NCBI GenBank assembly: GCA_964035015.1 | Contig: OZ036004.1 | Span: 9,201,468-9,265,467 of the forward strand | DNA length: 64,000 nt | Reading direction: 5' to 3' | Source: Corallium rubrum | Lineage: Eukaryota; Cnidaria; Anthozoa; Scleralcyonacea; Coralliidae | Part shown: positions 1 to 10,993 of the stretch, piece by piece | Layout: each line of letters begins with the position of its first letter | How positions within the stretch are numbered: the first letter of the stretch is position 1 | The notes under the pieces: model-generated | Told to the model about the DNA's origin: nothing | Database searches by the model: none | The model's input: only the letters and a program-made list of their open reading frames with translations | Translations under genes and position numbers: made by a program

Positions 1-26
1 TATATATATATATATATTATATATAG

Positions 27-91
<65 letters not shown>

Positions 92-118
92 TATATATAT
101 AGTTATATATATATATAT
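1..118. repeat. (TA)n microsatellite with TATAGTTA interruptions
   Basis: Almost pure TA dinucleotides from the window edge, broken a few times by a G. It runs into a hairpin-forming sequence. Nothing coding is seen. Confidence 0.95.
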
Positions 119-144
119 ATGCAAGGGTTATATACCGAGAACGC

Positions 145-211
145 GGGATATAAGTCATATATTGACCCGAGGGGCCGAAGGTCTCGAGGGTCAATATATG
201 ACTTATATCCC
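145..211. repeat. perfect 24-bp-arm hairpin
   Basis: Arm 145-168 is the exact reverse complement of 188-211, with a 19-nt loop containing GGCCGAAGG and CTCGAG. It follows the TA tract and is surrounded by shorter GATATAA/TTATATC motifs to about 400, so it is probably the centre of a small foldback element. The open frame across it (119-397) looks like chance. Confidence 0.8.
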
Positions 212-742
212 AAGTTCGAGGTATATAACCGACTTATATCACGATTGAGGAGGTTTTCGAACAAGGTTTCGTCAATTTCGAAGAGTTTCGATCAAGATTT
301 TTCGAGTTATATCCGCAAGTTTTATCCAATTATTTATGCACGGGATATAACCTGTATATATCCCGCGGTACATCAAAGAAAACCGACTCAATCGTGATAT
401 AAATATATATATATCTATATAGTTGCTTCCAGTTTGACTGTACTAAACACCGCAGGTTTTATCTGGGTACTCCAGTTTCCTTTTACTTTTGTTAGTAACA
501 GTGGACCAACGAAGGATGGTCCTTAGTGGACCTCTAGGGAGAACATTTAGATATTAGTGATAGCGTTATCTATAGTATAAATAAAGTTAGTTTACTGTGA
601 TGAAGGGCTTCGCTCGAAAACTATTCTCGGCAGTTTACCATGCACCTCTTTACTTTAATCTGTCAAAAACACTGTTTATATGCATGCCTAAGCGTGGCTA
701 TTTTAACACTGTCCGTAAAACTGATTGCTAAAAATCTCTTAC

Positions 743-802
743 CAATCCTCTATTTCGCTGAAACGTTCCTGAACATATGACTAGTACACCAGTAACAAGG
801 AA
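743..802 (-). CDS. gene A exon 2 (TM2)
   Basis: A 60-nt exon read right to left, from TTTTTGCAG acceptor to GTAAGA donor, phase 0 at both ends. It encodes FLVTGVLVICSGTFQRNRGL, matching [20 protein letters not shown] in gene B. Together with the preceding WAGIP it forms TM2 followed by a short basic turn. Confidence 0.75.
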
Positions 803-3800
803 CTGCAAAAAATATCAAACCACATGAATATGTGTACATGCAAATGAACTTGATAAACTAAATAATATCACATTAAATAATGACTTTTAATTGACTCGTT
901 TAGACTGATCCACCTCAGATTCGTTCAGATCGATCGCAGACTCGTTTAGATCGATTGCAGACTCGTTTAGATCGATCGCAGAGTCGTTTAAATCACTCTC
1001 ACACTCGTTTAGATCAATCTCACACTCGTTTAGATCAATCTCACACACGTGTAGATCAATCTCACACTCGTTTAGATCAATCTCTCACTCGTTCAGATCA
1101 ATCTCAGACTCGTTTAGATCAATCTCTCACTCGTTTAGATCAATCTCACACTCGTTCAGATCAATCTCACACTCGTTTAGATCAATCTCACACTCGTTTA
1201 GATCAATCTCACCCTCGTTTAGATCAATCTCACACTCGTTTAGATCAATCTCACACTCGTTTAGATCAATCTCACACTCGTTTAGATCAATCTCACACTC
1301 GTTTAGATCAATCTCACACTCATTTAGATCAATCTCACACTCGTTTAGATCAATCTCACACACGTGTCGATCAATCTCACACTCGTTTGGATCAATCTCT
1401 CACTCGTTTAGATCAATCTCAGACTCGTTTAGATCAATCTCTCACTCGTTTAGATCAATCTCAGACTCGTTTAGATCAATCTCACACTCGTTTAGATCAA
1501 TCTCAGACCCGTTTAGATCAATCTCAGACTCGTTTAGATCAATCTCACACTCGTTTAGATCAATTTCAGACTCGTTTAGATCAATCTCACACTCGTTTAG
1601 ATCGACCTCAGACTCATTTAGATCAATCTCACACTCATTTAGATCAATCTTACACTCGTTTAGATCAATCTCACACTCGTTTAGATCGACCTCAGACTCA
1701 TTTAGATCAATCTCACACTCTTTGGATCGACCTCAGACTCATTTAGATCAATCTCACACTCTTTGGATCGACCTCAGACTCATTTAGATCAATCTCACAC
1801 TCGTTTAGATCAATCTCACACCCCCTTTGTAGCAATGTCACACTCGTTTACATCGATCTCACACTCGTTTCAATCTATCTCAGATTCGTTTGGGTCGATC
1901 TCACACTCGTTTAGATCAACCTCACACTCGTTTAGATCAATCTCACACTCGTTTAGATCAATCACACACTCGTTTAGATCAATCTCACACTCGTTTGGAT
2001 CAATTTCACACTCGTTTAGATCAGTCTCACACTCGTTTAGATCGATGTCACATTGAAACGTGCACATTCAGATCAATCTATTAAAGTTACTCGTGTGTGT
2101 TCAACGAAAATCGTCTAACTTTGAACGGTGACAAATCTGAGTTTATCCTGAATGGTAGTCCATATAAGCTGAAATCCTGTACTGGCACTTCTATTATTAT
2201 AAATGGCACCTGCGTGGGTCAAACAGACTCGATTAAATACCTTGGTGTAGCAATAAATAGAAACCTTACTTGGGCTGATCACATCGAAGAAATTAAAAGC
2301 AAAGCAAGTCAACGTATCGGGTTGCTGAGTCGCGTTGGCTATTTGGTTCCATTACGCACAAGATTAACACTTTACAACACATTAATTCTACTCGTTTTGG
2401 ATAACGCTGATATCATATGGGGTGATAAGGATAACAAAACATTAATGGATGATTTACAACTACTACAGAACAAAGCAGCGAAAGTTATCTTAGGTCAGCC
2501 TCTTTACTCTTCAGCATCAGACGCCCTTGGAGAACTAAAATGGAAACCTCTTTTATTAAGAAGACAGTTTCGTCGATGTGGTTTTGCTTATAAGTGCATT
2601 AACAATTTGATTAGTTATTATCTTGAAGTAATTGTTAACAAAAACATACATAACCACAATACACGTAAGTGTAATGATTTGCACATACCGAAACCCAGAA
2701 CTAAATGGGGAAAACAAAGATTTGTGGAACGCAATTAACGTCGATATCAGAAACTCTGACTCTTTTTTATCTTTTAAGCGGAAACTTAAACTTATTTTTT
2801 AAATTTTAATTGTACTTTTACATTGACTTTTACTTTTACTATGTATTTTAAAAATTACAATCGAAATATGGTATAGTAGGTTAATACTGCCGAAACAGAG
2901 AACGTAAGTGGTCTAACGTTTCGAGCGAAGGCCCTTCGCCACGTTTCTCTCTGACGAAGGGCCTTCGCTCGAAACGTTAGACCACTTACGTTCTCTGTTT
3001 CGGCAGTATTAACCTACTATACCATATTTCGATTGTTGTTTCAACACTGCCTACGCAGCACACTACTTTTATTACACTATTTTAAAAATTAGTTATGTAA
3101 TTTTTAATCTATTTGCTAGGGCCCTATTGAAAAACATCTCTGGTGATGTAGGTACCCTATTAAAATATTATTATTATTGATCTAAACGAGTGAATTAATG
3201 CTTTCTCGAGGCGAATCCGGATCGATTTGGGATCGATCTACGCATAAACGGCCATTTCCTTTCATAGTCTCCTTCGCTATTACATCTCCCCATCTTTATG
3301 AAAACTGGCCCAACCTCGAAACATCTTTGAATTTATTTGAATTTTGAATTTGAATTTATTAATTTGAATTTATTAAATTTGCCACTTAACGTGTGGCAGG
3401 AGAGAGGAACAGAACTTTCGTCCCAATTGACACCAAACTCCTATGTGTAGACAACTAAGACCTATGTGTTGATTTTACGGAGGGAGGAAAACCGGAGAAC
3501 CCGGCGAAAAACCCTCGGAGCACAGGAGAGACCAACTAAACTCTAGTCACATAAGTCCCAAGCTGGTGGAGTACGGAGTTATTCCCAAATGGTCACCCAT
3601 CCAAGTACTAACCCCGTCCGACCGGGCTTAACTATACATTGGTGAGAAGCAGCGCCCTAACAGCACACGCCACCCGTGCGCCACCAAGTACCAACACATA
3701 GATTAGCATCCCATCAAAACATACATGTACATCATTGCCATTCAAATGCACTGTTCTTTTTCGTGGCAACTTTAGACTTCTAGTCAATATATAGCTTTGA

Positions 3801-4960
3801 TACTATTTTTTACAACTCAATTTAAAAGGAATGAAAAGGTCTTACAATCTCTAAAATATTTATTTGCGTTTAAATATTTTTCTTTATCTCTTAATAGCTA
3901 AAATTCTCGAAGGACGCCCCATGGTTAACATAATTAAATACTAAGGACTGGATGCATAACTGATCGCCTTGAAAACTTTTGAAGGCCAACGTCAACGGAA
4001 TGGAATGCAAAGTGCGAGAAGAAAAGCGAATTCATAATGAGGTATGATTTATTCATATGGGTTTAAATATTGTTAAGTTGGTTCACGAACTATATGCGAA
4101 ATGAAATTAGTAATAAAAGACATAGACGACTTTTAGCTTTGTTACGTCACGCACGATGTGAAGTTCGTTTCACACACGATTCGATTTATTGACGCGGAAT
4201 TTCGCTCCTGAACAGTTGGATATCGGTTCACACGACCCAATCTAACTGTCAGAAGGCTATTTTAAAGGCGTTTATATGAACTGATTTTGGAAACGAACCG
4301 AAATTCGGTATGTCAATTAGGATTGCGTGAATCGGTCTTATGAAATAGCGAAAACACCAAAATGCACACGATCTATTTCGTGCTTTCTTCAACAAGAAAA
4401 ATGTCTACTGTAGATGAACACACGTATGATCCTTTGTAGTTAATAAATACCAGCGCAATAATTGCGTATGGAATTATTTTTTGCATGCGAGGCTTACACT
4501 ACACCAAAGCAAGCTATCTGGCCTTAACTTCTCAAATTAGTTTCGTTGAAGACTAAAGTTTCGTTTACAGAACTACAAGAACGACCTTTTTATGTTGTCT
4601 CTCGATATGACACTAAGGAATTTCGAAATAGATTTTTTGGGTCACCGGTCAATATAGATCGTGTGGTTAACATAAATTGAGAAAAACTAGTCAGGTAAAC
4701 GAGTTTTATATACATATATACATACTCACCGGTATTCCAGCCCAATATTGAGTGTAGTTAAACTGACTCTGTACCGTTTCCTCAATACTACCTGTAACGT
4801 CCGTACTGGTTTCAAAATCGTCAGCGTAATTGATGACAAATGAGCAAGCCATTAGGACGATTCCGAAAAAGATGATCCCACAGCCGAGTAGAACGAGCGT
4901 AAAGAGGGCCGCTCCAGATCTTCGATGTCTCGAAGGTGGTCTTTTACTGTATGGATCCAT
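743..4960 (-). CDS. gene A: four-TM (CD20/MS4A-like) membrane protein, 3' part beyond left edge
   Basis: Two coding exons are visible on the minus strand: exon 1 (4730-4960) and exon 2 (743-802). Joined in phase 0 they give 97 residues: a basic N-terminus, TM1, an acidic loop, the WAGIP hinge and most of TM2. Exons 3-5, present in paralogues B, C and D, would lie left of position 1; I searched 1-740 and did not find exon 3. The ATG of MDPY was chosen because gene B has the same MDPY start, although the frame stays open upstream to 5026. The 3.9-kb intron 1 holds a 21-bp minisatellite, a LINE fragment and a 5S-derived SINE. The architecture suggests a plasma-membrane tetraspan of MS4A type; the function is unknown. 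Confidence 0.7.
893..2054. repeat. 21-bp minisatellite, about 55 copies
   Basis: Tandem units of the type CTCGTTTAGATCAATCTCAC plus one base. Because the unit is seven codons, long open frames appear on both strands (heptads SHTRLDQ forward and NECEIDL reverse). A longer-period variant with CTTTGGATCGACC occurs twice at about 1715-1790. The array lies in intron 1 of gene A and ends directly before a LINE fragment. It is not a gene: both strands are open only as a result of the period. Confidence 0.9.
2097..3178 (+). mobile_element. 5'-truncated LINE, C-terminal part of reverse transcriptase
   Basis: An open frame at 2097-2738 encodes the part of a non-LTR reverse transcriptase after the catalytic core: a LTLNGDKSEF segment, then IKYLGVAINRNLTWADHI, then a region ending QLLQNKAAKVI. 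This is the usual end of CR1/L2/Jockey-type ORF2. The FADD catalytic motif is missing, so the copy is dead. The 3' UTR runs to an ATTATTATTATT tail near 3178 and is interrupted by the inverted-dimer element at 2858-3077. It lies antisense in intron 1 of gene A. Confidence 0.85.
2858..3077. mobile_element. inverted dimer of a hammerhead-like repeat, 14-bp target duplication
   Basis: Flanked by the perfect direct repeat TATTTTAAAAATTA (2844-2857 and 3078-3091). Arms of 82 bp (2857-2938 and 2955-3036) are exact reverse complements around a 16-nt spacer. Each arm carries the core GAAGGGCCTTCGCTCGAAAC; the right side then continues into a CACTACTTTTATTAC tail. The same repeat occurs as a monomer near 41300-41430. 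The 14-bp target duplication points to LINE-type target-primed insertion of a snapped-back RNA or cDNA. Confidence 0.85.
3340..3690 (-). mobile_element. 5S-rRNA-derived SINE
   Basis: Read on the minus strand, about 3580-3660 contains GGTTAGTACTTGGATGGGTG, the signature of the 3' half of 5S rRNA, preceded by a diverged 5S 5' half. The body includes GGGTTTTTCGCCGGGTTCTC and the tail is an AAATTCAAATTAATAA repeat. This is the layout of 5S-headed SINEs (SINE3). Body fragments recur at 40130-40230, 42700-42760, 57195-57300 and 59840-59890. Confidence 0.75.
3700..4729. other. gene A intron 1, right part: no recognised feature
   Basis: AT-rich single-copy-looking sequence between the 5S SINE and exon 1 of gene A. 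I see no coding exon, RNA gene or clear repeat. Confidence 0.6.
4730..4960 (-). CDS. gene A exon 1 (N-terminus, TM1, loop 1)
   Basis: 77 codons from ATG (MDPYSKR) to a GTGAGT donor, phase 0. A basic N-tail of about 15 residues is followed by TM1 (about residues 17-38, with LLGCGIIFFG) and INYADDFE. Loop 1 ends FNYTQYWAGIP. N68-Y-T is a possible N-glycosylation site in the extracellular loop. Exon 1 of gene B aligns throughout. Confidence 0.8.
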
Positions 4961-6060
4961 GACGGCGAAATGATCTGAGGTTGATACAACTGGGTGTTGT
5001 GTATGTGTTGCCTTCACGAACGACACCTCCTTTATGATCTATTCAAAGCGAAATCATGGTTGGGAAATATAATTGGGCTGGTCACTGAATCGAAGCCGCC
5101 TCCCGCCGTTCACTTTGAAAAAACTATGATTGGTAACTATGTGTAGGTAGAGAAACATCCTTTACCCCCACACTATTACCTTGGCCGCCGACTGTCGCCG
5201 TGTAGCTGAATCATGCTTTTAAAATAACGATGAACTATCCGGTTAAACTATCGAAAAATGATAAAACTTTGTCCACTCACATGGACTAATGTATCGCCAT
5301 GAGGTTTATGCCAAGTAGCTATATATGTTTCCTCGTCTGAACGTGGAAACATGACGAATTCGTCTTTGGCGAATTTCCAAAACTATACAAGCTGGCATGA
5401 CAAATTTTCGGCAAGGGACTAAAACTTGTCGAGGAAAACTTGTCAAACGGTCGCGAAATTGGTGAAGGGCCGATTAGATGAGGCTAGCTGGCCCGGATTA
5501 CAAGGCGGGTTCGTTGATTTATATCGCACTGTGATTTTGAAACTCGCATCAATTAAATTTAAGTACAAAGAAGAATTAGTTTAAGTTTATTTTAGTTTAG
5601 GTGCAAATGAATCCTAACATTGGTTCAAATTCCCTTTTGCTGCAGAGGAAAGAATTTCGTGACACGAGTTAGCCCAGTTAGTTGGGGTAGTTCGGGCTCG
5701 TGTAAATAGCCCCTAATGCATCGTGTCGCGTAATTGGCGACGTCAATAACCGAAAAATATATAACTCAAAGAGCACAGCATGGTTTCGACATAGTGAAGT
5801 TCCCTCATTTTCAAACAGTATGAAATTTAATATAAATAACCATGCTTCCGATTCCAATTCTGAAATTTCAAGCCATTTTAGCTTGAGTAAATCAAATAAA
5901 ACGTTTATGCAAAAGTAGGACGATGTTGTATCTGATTTTAAAAGCATATTTGTTTTGTCTTTTCTTTATACACATGCGTACTCTGAGCCTGGTGACGTAA
6001 CTCAGTTGTTACCCGAGACAACTCGGGACGAAACTTTCGGTTATGCCATCAGTCAATTCC
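4961..6060. other. 5' flank of gene A and intergenic sequence
   Basis: Contains the 5' UTR and promoter side of gene A; no clear TATA box was seen. The remainder is AT-rich with only short unsupported open frames. Confidence 0.5.
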
Positions 6061-6072
6061 AATTGTGCCCAT

Positions 6073-6094
6073 CCCCCCCCCCCCCCCCCCCCCC
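6073..6094. repeat. poly-C run of 22
   Basis: 22 consecutive C followed by GGG. Homopolymers of this length are prone to assembly error. Confidence 0.95.
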
Positions 6095-6565
6095 GGGCCA
6101 ACACCCAGGCATTAGACATTTTGGAGAAAAAATTGATCATGTCCCCACCTCAGGGAAAGACATAGTGTGCCAAGGCCCCACCCATGGGCAACAAATATAG
6201 GTTTAAACCCCAAATGAAAACTCAGATAAATCGCTTCAAATCGACTCAAGAAGCACACAAATAGAAGACAACACATGAACTCAAGGTAATGCTATTTTAC
6301 TGAAAAATTTGTCGTATTTTAGCTCATTTAACGTCCGATTTACTTGGAAGATTGAAACCTTATATTTCAAATATATTTCCGTTAAAATGCCCGCACGGCG
6401 GTGCGAATTAGGGTGGAATGGAATGGGCACAGCTGGAATTGACTGATACATTATCTGGAGCCCTAGAGGCTATATTCCATTTGTTTCTTCCTTCTTTTAT
6501 CCTTAAATCTCATTGGTGTCGCGTTGTCGTATACAGGGTGTAACCTCAGGTCTATTGCGGTATTA

Positions 6566-6870
6566 TATTTACCATAGATAATGGAAGGGGAACTGGATAG
6601 GAAACTTACGAAACCGGAAACGATGTTTGCACAACTTGCTATGGTAATTCTACGCTTATAAGCGGGCAATGCACCTAACGGGTGGTCCCACATGGCTAAA
6701 ATCAGACACTGCTGAACTTAAATGATATTACACTTTTGTCTAATTTCAGCAATATGTGCATTAGCTGCTTATAAGTGTGTAATTACCATAGCAAGTTGTG
6801 CAAACAACGTTTCCGGTTCTTTAACCTCGTTTGAAGTTTCCTATCCAGTTCCCCTTCCATTATCTATGAT
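6566..6870. mobile_element. foldback element with about 100-bp arms
   Basis: The segment from about 6566 to 6672 (CCATAGATAATGGAAGGGGA onwards, with CAACTTGCTATGGTAATT) is inverted at about 6763-6870 (AATTACCATAGCAAGTTG ... TTCCCCTTCCATTATCTATG). The spacer is about 90 bp. No ORF or transposase is present, so this is a non-autonomous foldback or MITE. Confidence 0.7.
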
Positions 6871-6954
6871 ATTTACTACCAGTTTAATATCTAAAAATAT
6901 TTCCAAAACAAAATATTTTAAGCAACCAAAACCAACAACCCCCTACAGTCTTTA

Positions 6955-7320
6955 AATGTATATATTCTACACTCGAATTTTCCTTCACCCAAAATCCTTA
7001 GAACATGCTATGTAATCGAGTGAAATGCCCATTATTACTTATAATATACCCAATTCTCTCCTGGCATTACCACCTTATTATATACAGAACTCGCGATCAA
7101 GCTTTCGGCAACGCCCTCCGTGGCTCAGTGGTCAGAGCATTGTACTAGAATCGCAAGATCGTGGGTTCAATTCCTGCCGGAAGGCCTGTGTAGTTGCATT
7201 TTTCGCAACTGGTCCCGGTTTGGTCTTAAAATGTATATATTCTACACTCGAATTTTCCTTCACCCAAAATCCCTAGAACATGCTATGTAATCGAGTGAAA
7301 TGCCCAATATTACTTATAAT
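6955..7320 (+). mobile_element. tRNA-headed SINE with repeated 3' segment
   Basis: A tRNA-like segment at 7113-7187 has an A box (TGGCTCAGTGGTCAGAGC) and a B box (GGGTTCAATTCC) with acceptor-like ends CCTCCG/CGGAAGG. It is followed by a body ending CGAGTGAAATGCCCAATATT. The same body end also precedes it (6955-7040), so the element looks like a partial head-to-tail repeat. A second copy lies at 31145-31558. Confidence 0.75.
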
Positions 7321-8212
7321 AAAAACCCCTACTCAGTTCAGCTTGTAACAAAAAATTTCCCCTTCCCCTCTCCACCTTTTATTTTATCAGAATACTAATC
7401 TTAACTAATAACCCTTCTCCAAAGCCCCCCACTAATACCACAACACAAGAACACACACTTTTTAAAAAAAATCTTTATTTTACCAAATCCAAAACACGGG
7501 GTCTCAACGACCCTTGTTTTTCTCTTCCAAAATAAACTCTAATTGCAGGATTGGACCAAAATCCAACCTGTTTTGATGGTAGCACATGGTACGTCCGGGA
7601 TCAGATTAACTGTTTTATACATTATAATTATTTATGATTTCCCTTTTAAAAACAAAAAAGGAGACCAAGCTGGTCTCCTGTGCTATCCGATAGAAATAAC
7701 TTGGTGTCATGTGAGCACGCTCTGTAATTGTTGATTTCATTTGCTTTGCTGAATCACGCACGTTGAGAATCATAAGATCTCCTCTATGTTTCTCTGAGGG
7801 TGATTCTGAAATACCTTGAAACACCGCAAAATTCAATCCTTATGAATAAGCGTTAAGTTGTCGCAGACTTAATTTCTCTGCGTAAACCGTCTGTTATAAT
7901 AATAATAAAAGTAGTTTCTCTCTGACGAAGGGCCTTCGCTCGGAACGTTAAAATCCCGACCTCTCAGGAACCAATCAGCGTGCGTCGTTTTGCGTACGGA
8001 CCGGAAATCAAACCCAGCCATATAATAATTCGTTATCAAGACTAACCTTGACAGTTTACCACATTTTCACCTTGCGTTATAATACATAGACGCGCGCTTA
8101 GGCCCTATTCTATTACGTCAACACCTAACTAATTTTCTTCTTTCTTTTTTATCGGTGTACAAATTGCACTTATCTTATTACACGTGATTTAACCAATAAA
8201 AGGGGCAATTAC
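7321..8212. other. intergenic; fragment of hammerhead-like repeat at 7905-7955
   Basis: No gene is seen. At about 7917-7951 a decayed copy of the CTGACGAAGGGCCTTCGCTC repeat is preceded by TAATAATAAAAGTAG. A short hairpin (GGAGACCAAGCTGGTCTCC) lies at about 7660-7679. Confidence 0.6.
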
Positions 8213-8647
8213 TAATAGACGACTTTCACGATCATGCGCAGTAGCAACAAATATTCAAATTTTCGTCGGAGATAAAAACAACTGTTTTAGCTGGAACGAG
8301 CATATTGAAAATAGTAGAAGTGCAAAGTTTGAAACGAATTGTTTAACAAATGGAAAAAGTTTCACAAGCGGAAAGTTGACCATTCCAACAGGGATTTATT
8401 AGTGATTTAATAGGGATTTTGGCTTGGCGGGCGGGAGTTGCACGCCAAGCCAAAATTCCTATTAAATCCCTAGTGGAGAGCAAAACTTCCGAAGAGCGTA
8501 GCTTTCGCACTATTTGTCCGATTTATTTTAAACTTTGCACTTTTACTATTTTTAATATGATCTTTCCAGCTAAAACAGTTGTTTTTACCTCCGATGAAAA
8601 TTTGAAGTAAAGTTGCTACTGCGCATGAGCCTGAAAGTCGTCTATTG
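8213..8647. mobile_element. foldback element, about 120-bp arms
   Basis: Outer arms start AATAGACGACTTTCACGATC and end with the inverse, GAAAGTCGTCTATT. The inverted identity continues through AACAACTGTTTTAGCTGG. A second inverted pair inside (TAATAGGGATTTTGGCTTGG and its complement, about 8408-8470) forms the central hairpin. No transposase is present. Confidence 0.75.
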
Positions 8648-9650
8648 AAGAAACTGTGATTTAGTTAGTTAGACAGTGAATAAGGATTAGACAGTGATGA
8701 GCTTAAATAACATTTAACAATCGTCGAGCAATGCCTAAAAGATGTCACAAACATGTCTCTCAGTCTGTCAAATCATCTCTTCAAAGATGTTTTTAACCAA
8801 ATGCCAAACTATACCTATGCATGTAGACGTATTTTAAATTAGTATTTTCTAGTGGGGCCTTGAGCCTGTTATAAACTTGCCTCATTGTATTTAGCTATAA
8901 ATTTATTCCAATACAATGAAAATCGAGTAAATAAATAAATAACAAAAGGACTAGAGGGGTTGCGTAGAGCATACTTATATATTGCTTAATCGTTGAATAA
9001 CATAGAATTTTCGCCAGGCACCTATAGGTATTTTAAAACTCGTTTAAACGCTGATTATTGCAGACAACGCGATTATAAGCAGCATTTCTGCAATTCGCCC
9101 AAAGATTCTTGCGTGCATGTGCGGATGCATTCGTGCTGTTATGAAAGCACGCTTGACGTCATTTGAACACGAAAGAATTAAGTCCACGCACTTGACAGCC
9201 GACGAATATACAGAGAATACGAACAAAAAGTACCCATCACTTTTCTAGTGAAAGAAGCGTCTAGGAATAGCGGCTGTTTATTGTTGTCGTCGAAATGTAA
9301 ACGACGGGCAATGAGAGAACACATTTTTTTGAAAGATTGCCTTTTAAATGCCTACATTACACTGTAAATGCCAATGACAGTGGGCGGCAAATTGAACTTT
9401 ATCGGTGTTCAAAACAAAGAGTTGTTTGTCATACCATATTGTTCCGGCATTATAGTTATTGCAAAAACACCCACTCAAATTCTTTGCGTGGTTAGACATT
9501 TGCTAACACGTTTTTCCCCTTTATACTAAAATACTAATGCTTTAAAATGCTCAACTTTTTTACAACCTGCTTGCTGACAATTTTGTTTAAAAAATAATAA
9601 AATGCTCAAAAAATGCGTGTAAACAAGAATTTATTTATAAACTAATAAAC
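8648..9650. other. intergenic, no recognised feature
   Basis: AT-rich sequence with scattered stop codons in all frames. No exon or RNA gene could be supported. Confidence 0.6.
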
Positions 9651-9662
9651 CTGAAGGTTAAT

Positions 9663-9750
9663 ATAAATAAGTTTTGTGGAAACACCACGTAAAATATTTC
9701 TTTGCAAAGAAATATTTTATCGCCATGAAAACGTTCAAAGAATTAATTAT
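9663..9750. mobile_element. miniature foldback element, 12-bp target duplication
   Basis: An 88-bp element between direct repeats CTGAAGGTTAAT (9651-9662 and 9751-9762). It starts ATAAATAAGTTTTGTGGAAA, folds on AAATATTTCTTTGCAAAGAA, and ends ATGAAAACGTTCAAAGAATT. It is the smallest of three family members in the window (others 44208-44828 and 60748-61068), all with 12-bp duplications. This copy has lost the hammerhead-like core. Confidence 0.75.
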
Positions 9751-9766
9751 CTGAAGGTTAATAGTT

Positions 9767-9872
9767 AACAATTATTCACCGAAGTGGAGGTGAATAGTGC
9801 TGGATATTCACCGAGCCGCTTCGGCGAGGTGAATATCCACACTATTCACCGACACAGAGGAGAATAATTGTT
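9767..9872. repeat. nested hairpin
   Basis: Inverted segments AACAATTATTC ... GAATAATTGTT and, inside them, GTGAATAGTG(C)TGGATATTCACC against its complement. It is adjacent to the 12-bp-duplication element. A further GTGAATAGTGCAGGATAT copy lies near 10182. Confidence 0.65.
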
Positions 9873-10682
9873 TTAGCATATACCTCATAAATGAAATGAC
9901 AAGTTTAACGTTAACATTCTTATATTTTTCGGTATTTTATACAAGACACGGCCGCTAGCAACTTGGGCACTTGGCGTACTCGATATTTGTCGACAAAACA
10001 GTTTTTACAACTTTTGAATACATTAGTGGCCAGAAAATTGTAAAGAAACGTACCTGTGGACACTCTTGTACTTAATTTTGTTGACTTTTCTCGTTATTCT
10101 ACAACATCAGCCTAGTTTATCAACAAAATCTCCTGCTTCGGTAAACAAAGCAAAACTGTCCGCCATTTTGTTTTGCTTGCAGGTGAATAGTGCAGGATAT
10201 CCCGAGCTAGAGGAACCAATCAGATTGCTTGAAAAGCACTATAAACCTGAAGGTTAAGTAATATTTAATCTATTGTTATAAGTTTCTATTCAGAAATCTA
10301 AAATAAGCAAGCCTGCTATCCAGGCTGTATATACTTCACTATTGGGAAATGTAAAGAAAATGCTTAATTAATCTGACTTCAAAAAGTCGAAATAATATTG
10401 ATTCAAAAAACGAGCAAAGAGCAGCCATCTTTCTCAAATGGTAGCGACCGCTGACTTGACGTGTTTATTTGACGGTGGGCTCAGTCGCGTTCGCCGTCCG
10501 ATTATTTCATTTATAACTGATATACCGAGTCACGAATGTGATAACGTATTTGTCACATACTTGTGCCTGTATCATGTTTTAGGGCTCCCAGCGCAGGACA
10601 GCGGGATATATGACGGGACAGATACGGTACAGCAGGACATATCGTTTTTATGTTATCACCCTGATAAAGGCACAAGTATGTG

Positions 10683-10685
<3 letters not shown>

Positions 10686-10734
<49 letters not shown>
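10686..10734. repeat. (TA)n microsatellite, 3' of gene B
   Basis: About 24 TA units just beyond the presumed 3' UTR of gene B. Confidence 0.95.
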
Positions 10735-10738
<4 letters not shown>

Positions 10739-10752
10739 ACCCCCCGTTTGTC

Positions 10753-10800
10753 ATGACTTTGATTGATATAACACTGATTGATATAACACTGCTTAGTAAG
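10753..10800 (-). repeat. 15-bp repeat in gene B 3' UTR
   Basis: Minus-strand units of the form GTGTTATATCAATCA, two to three copies, directly after the stop of gene B. The related AATGTTATGTTAATC array follows the stops of C and D, so the motif was already in the ancestral 3' UTR. Confidence 0.65.
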
Positions 10801-10828
10801 GCGCTTGTCATGACTTTGATTGATATGC

Positions 10829-10993
10829 TTAGTAAGGATAGTTTCTGGGGAATGATTTTTTGTATGGTGATCCTTCCAGTTCCGCCAGTTGTCCACCACG
10901 ATTATCGTGCGAAAGCTCAAGGACAGATGGCAGACGAGGTCTACTGTCCATGTAATAGTCATCAGCGTAATAACGACGTGGTGGGATCTTAGC
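10829..10993 (-). CDS. gene B exon 5 (cytoplasmic tail)
   Basis: Acceptor TTATTTTTAG, 54 codons and TAA. It starts [20 protein letters not shown] and ends KSFPRNYPY. Seven tyrosines and several acidic and proline residues suggest a signalling or trafficking tail. The exon has no similarity to the shorter tail of C and D. Confidence 0.7.
   Translation of the reverse strand, partial: AKIPPRRYYADDYYMDSRPRLPSVLELSHDNRGGQLAELEGSPYKKSFPRNYPY

Noticed and set aside
119..397. 92-codon plus-strand frame near the left edge
   Set aside because: Runs through a perfect hairpin and TATA-rich sequence; no recognisable domain.
955..2084. Long open frames (up to 263 codons) across the minisatellite
   Set aside because: They are open on both strands because the unit is 21 bp; no start context, no diversity and no homology.
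3580..3660. 5S rRNA gene
   Set aside because: Diverged and fused to a SINE body with an A-rich tail.
7113..7187. Functional tRNA gene
   Set aside because: Anticodon stem is mispaired, and the same head with the same non-tRNA body recurs, so it is a SINE head.
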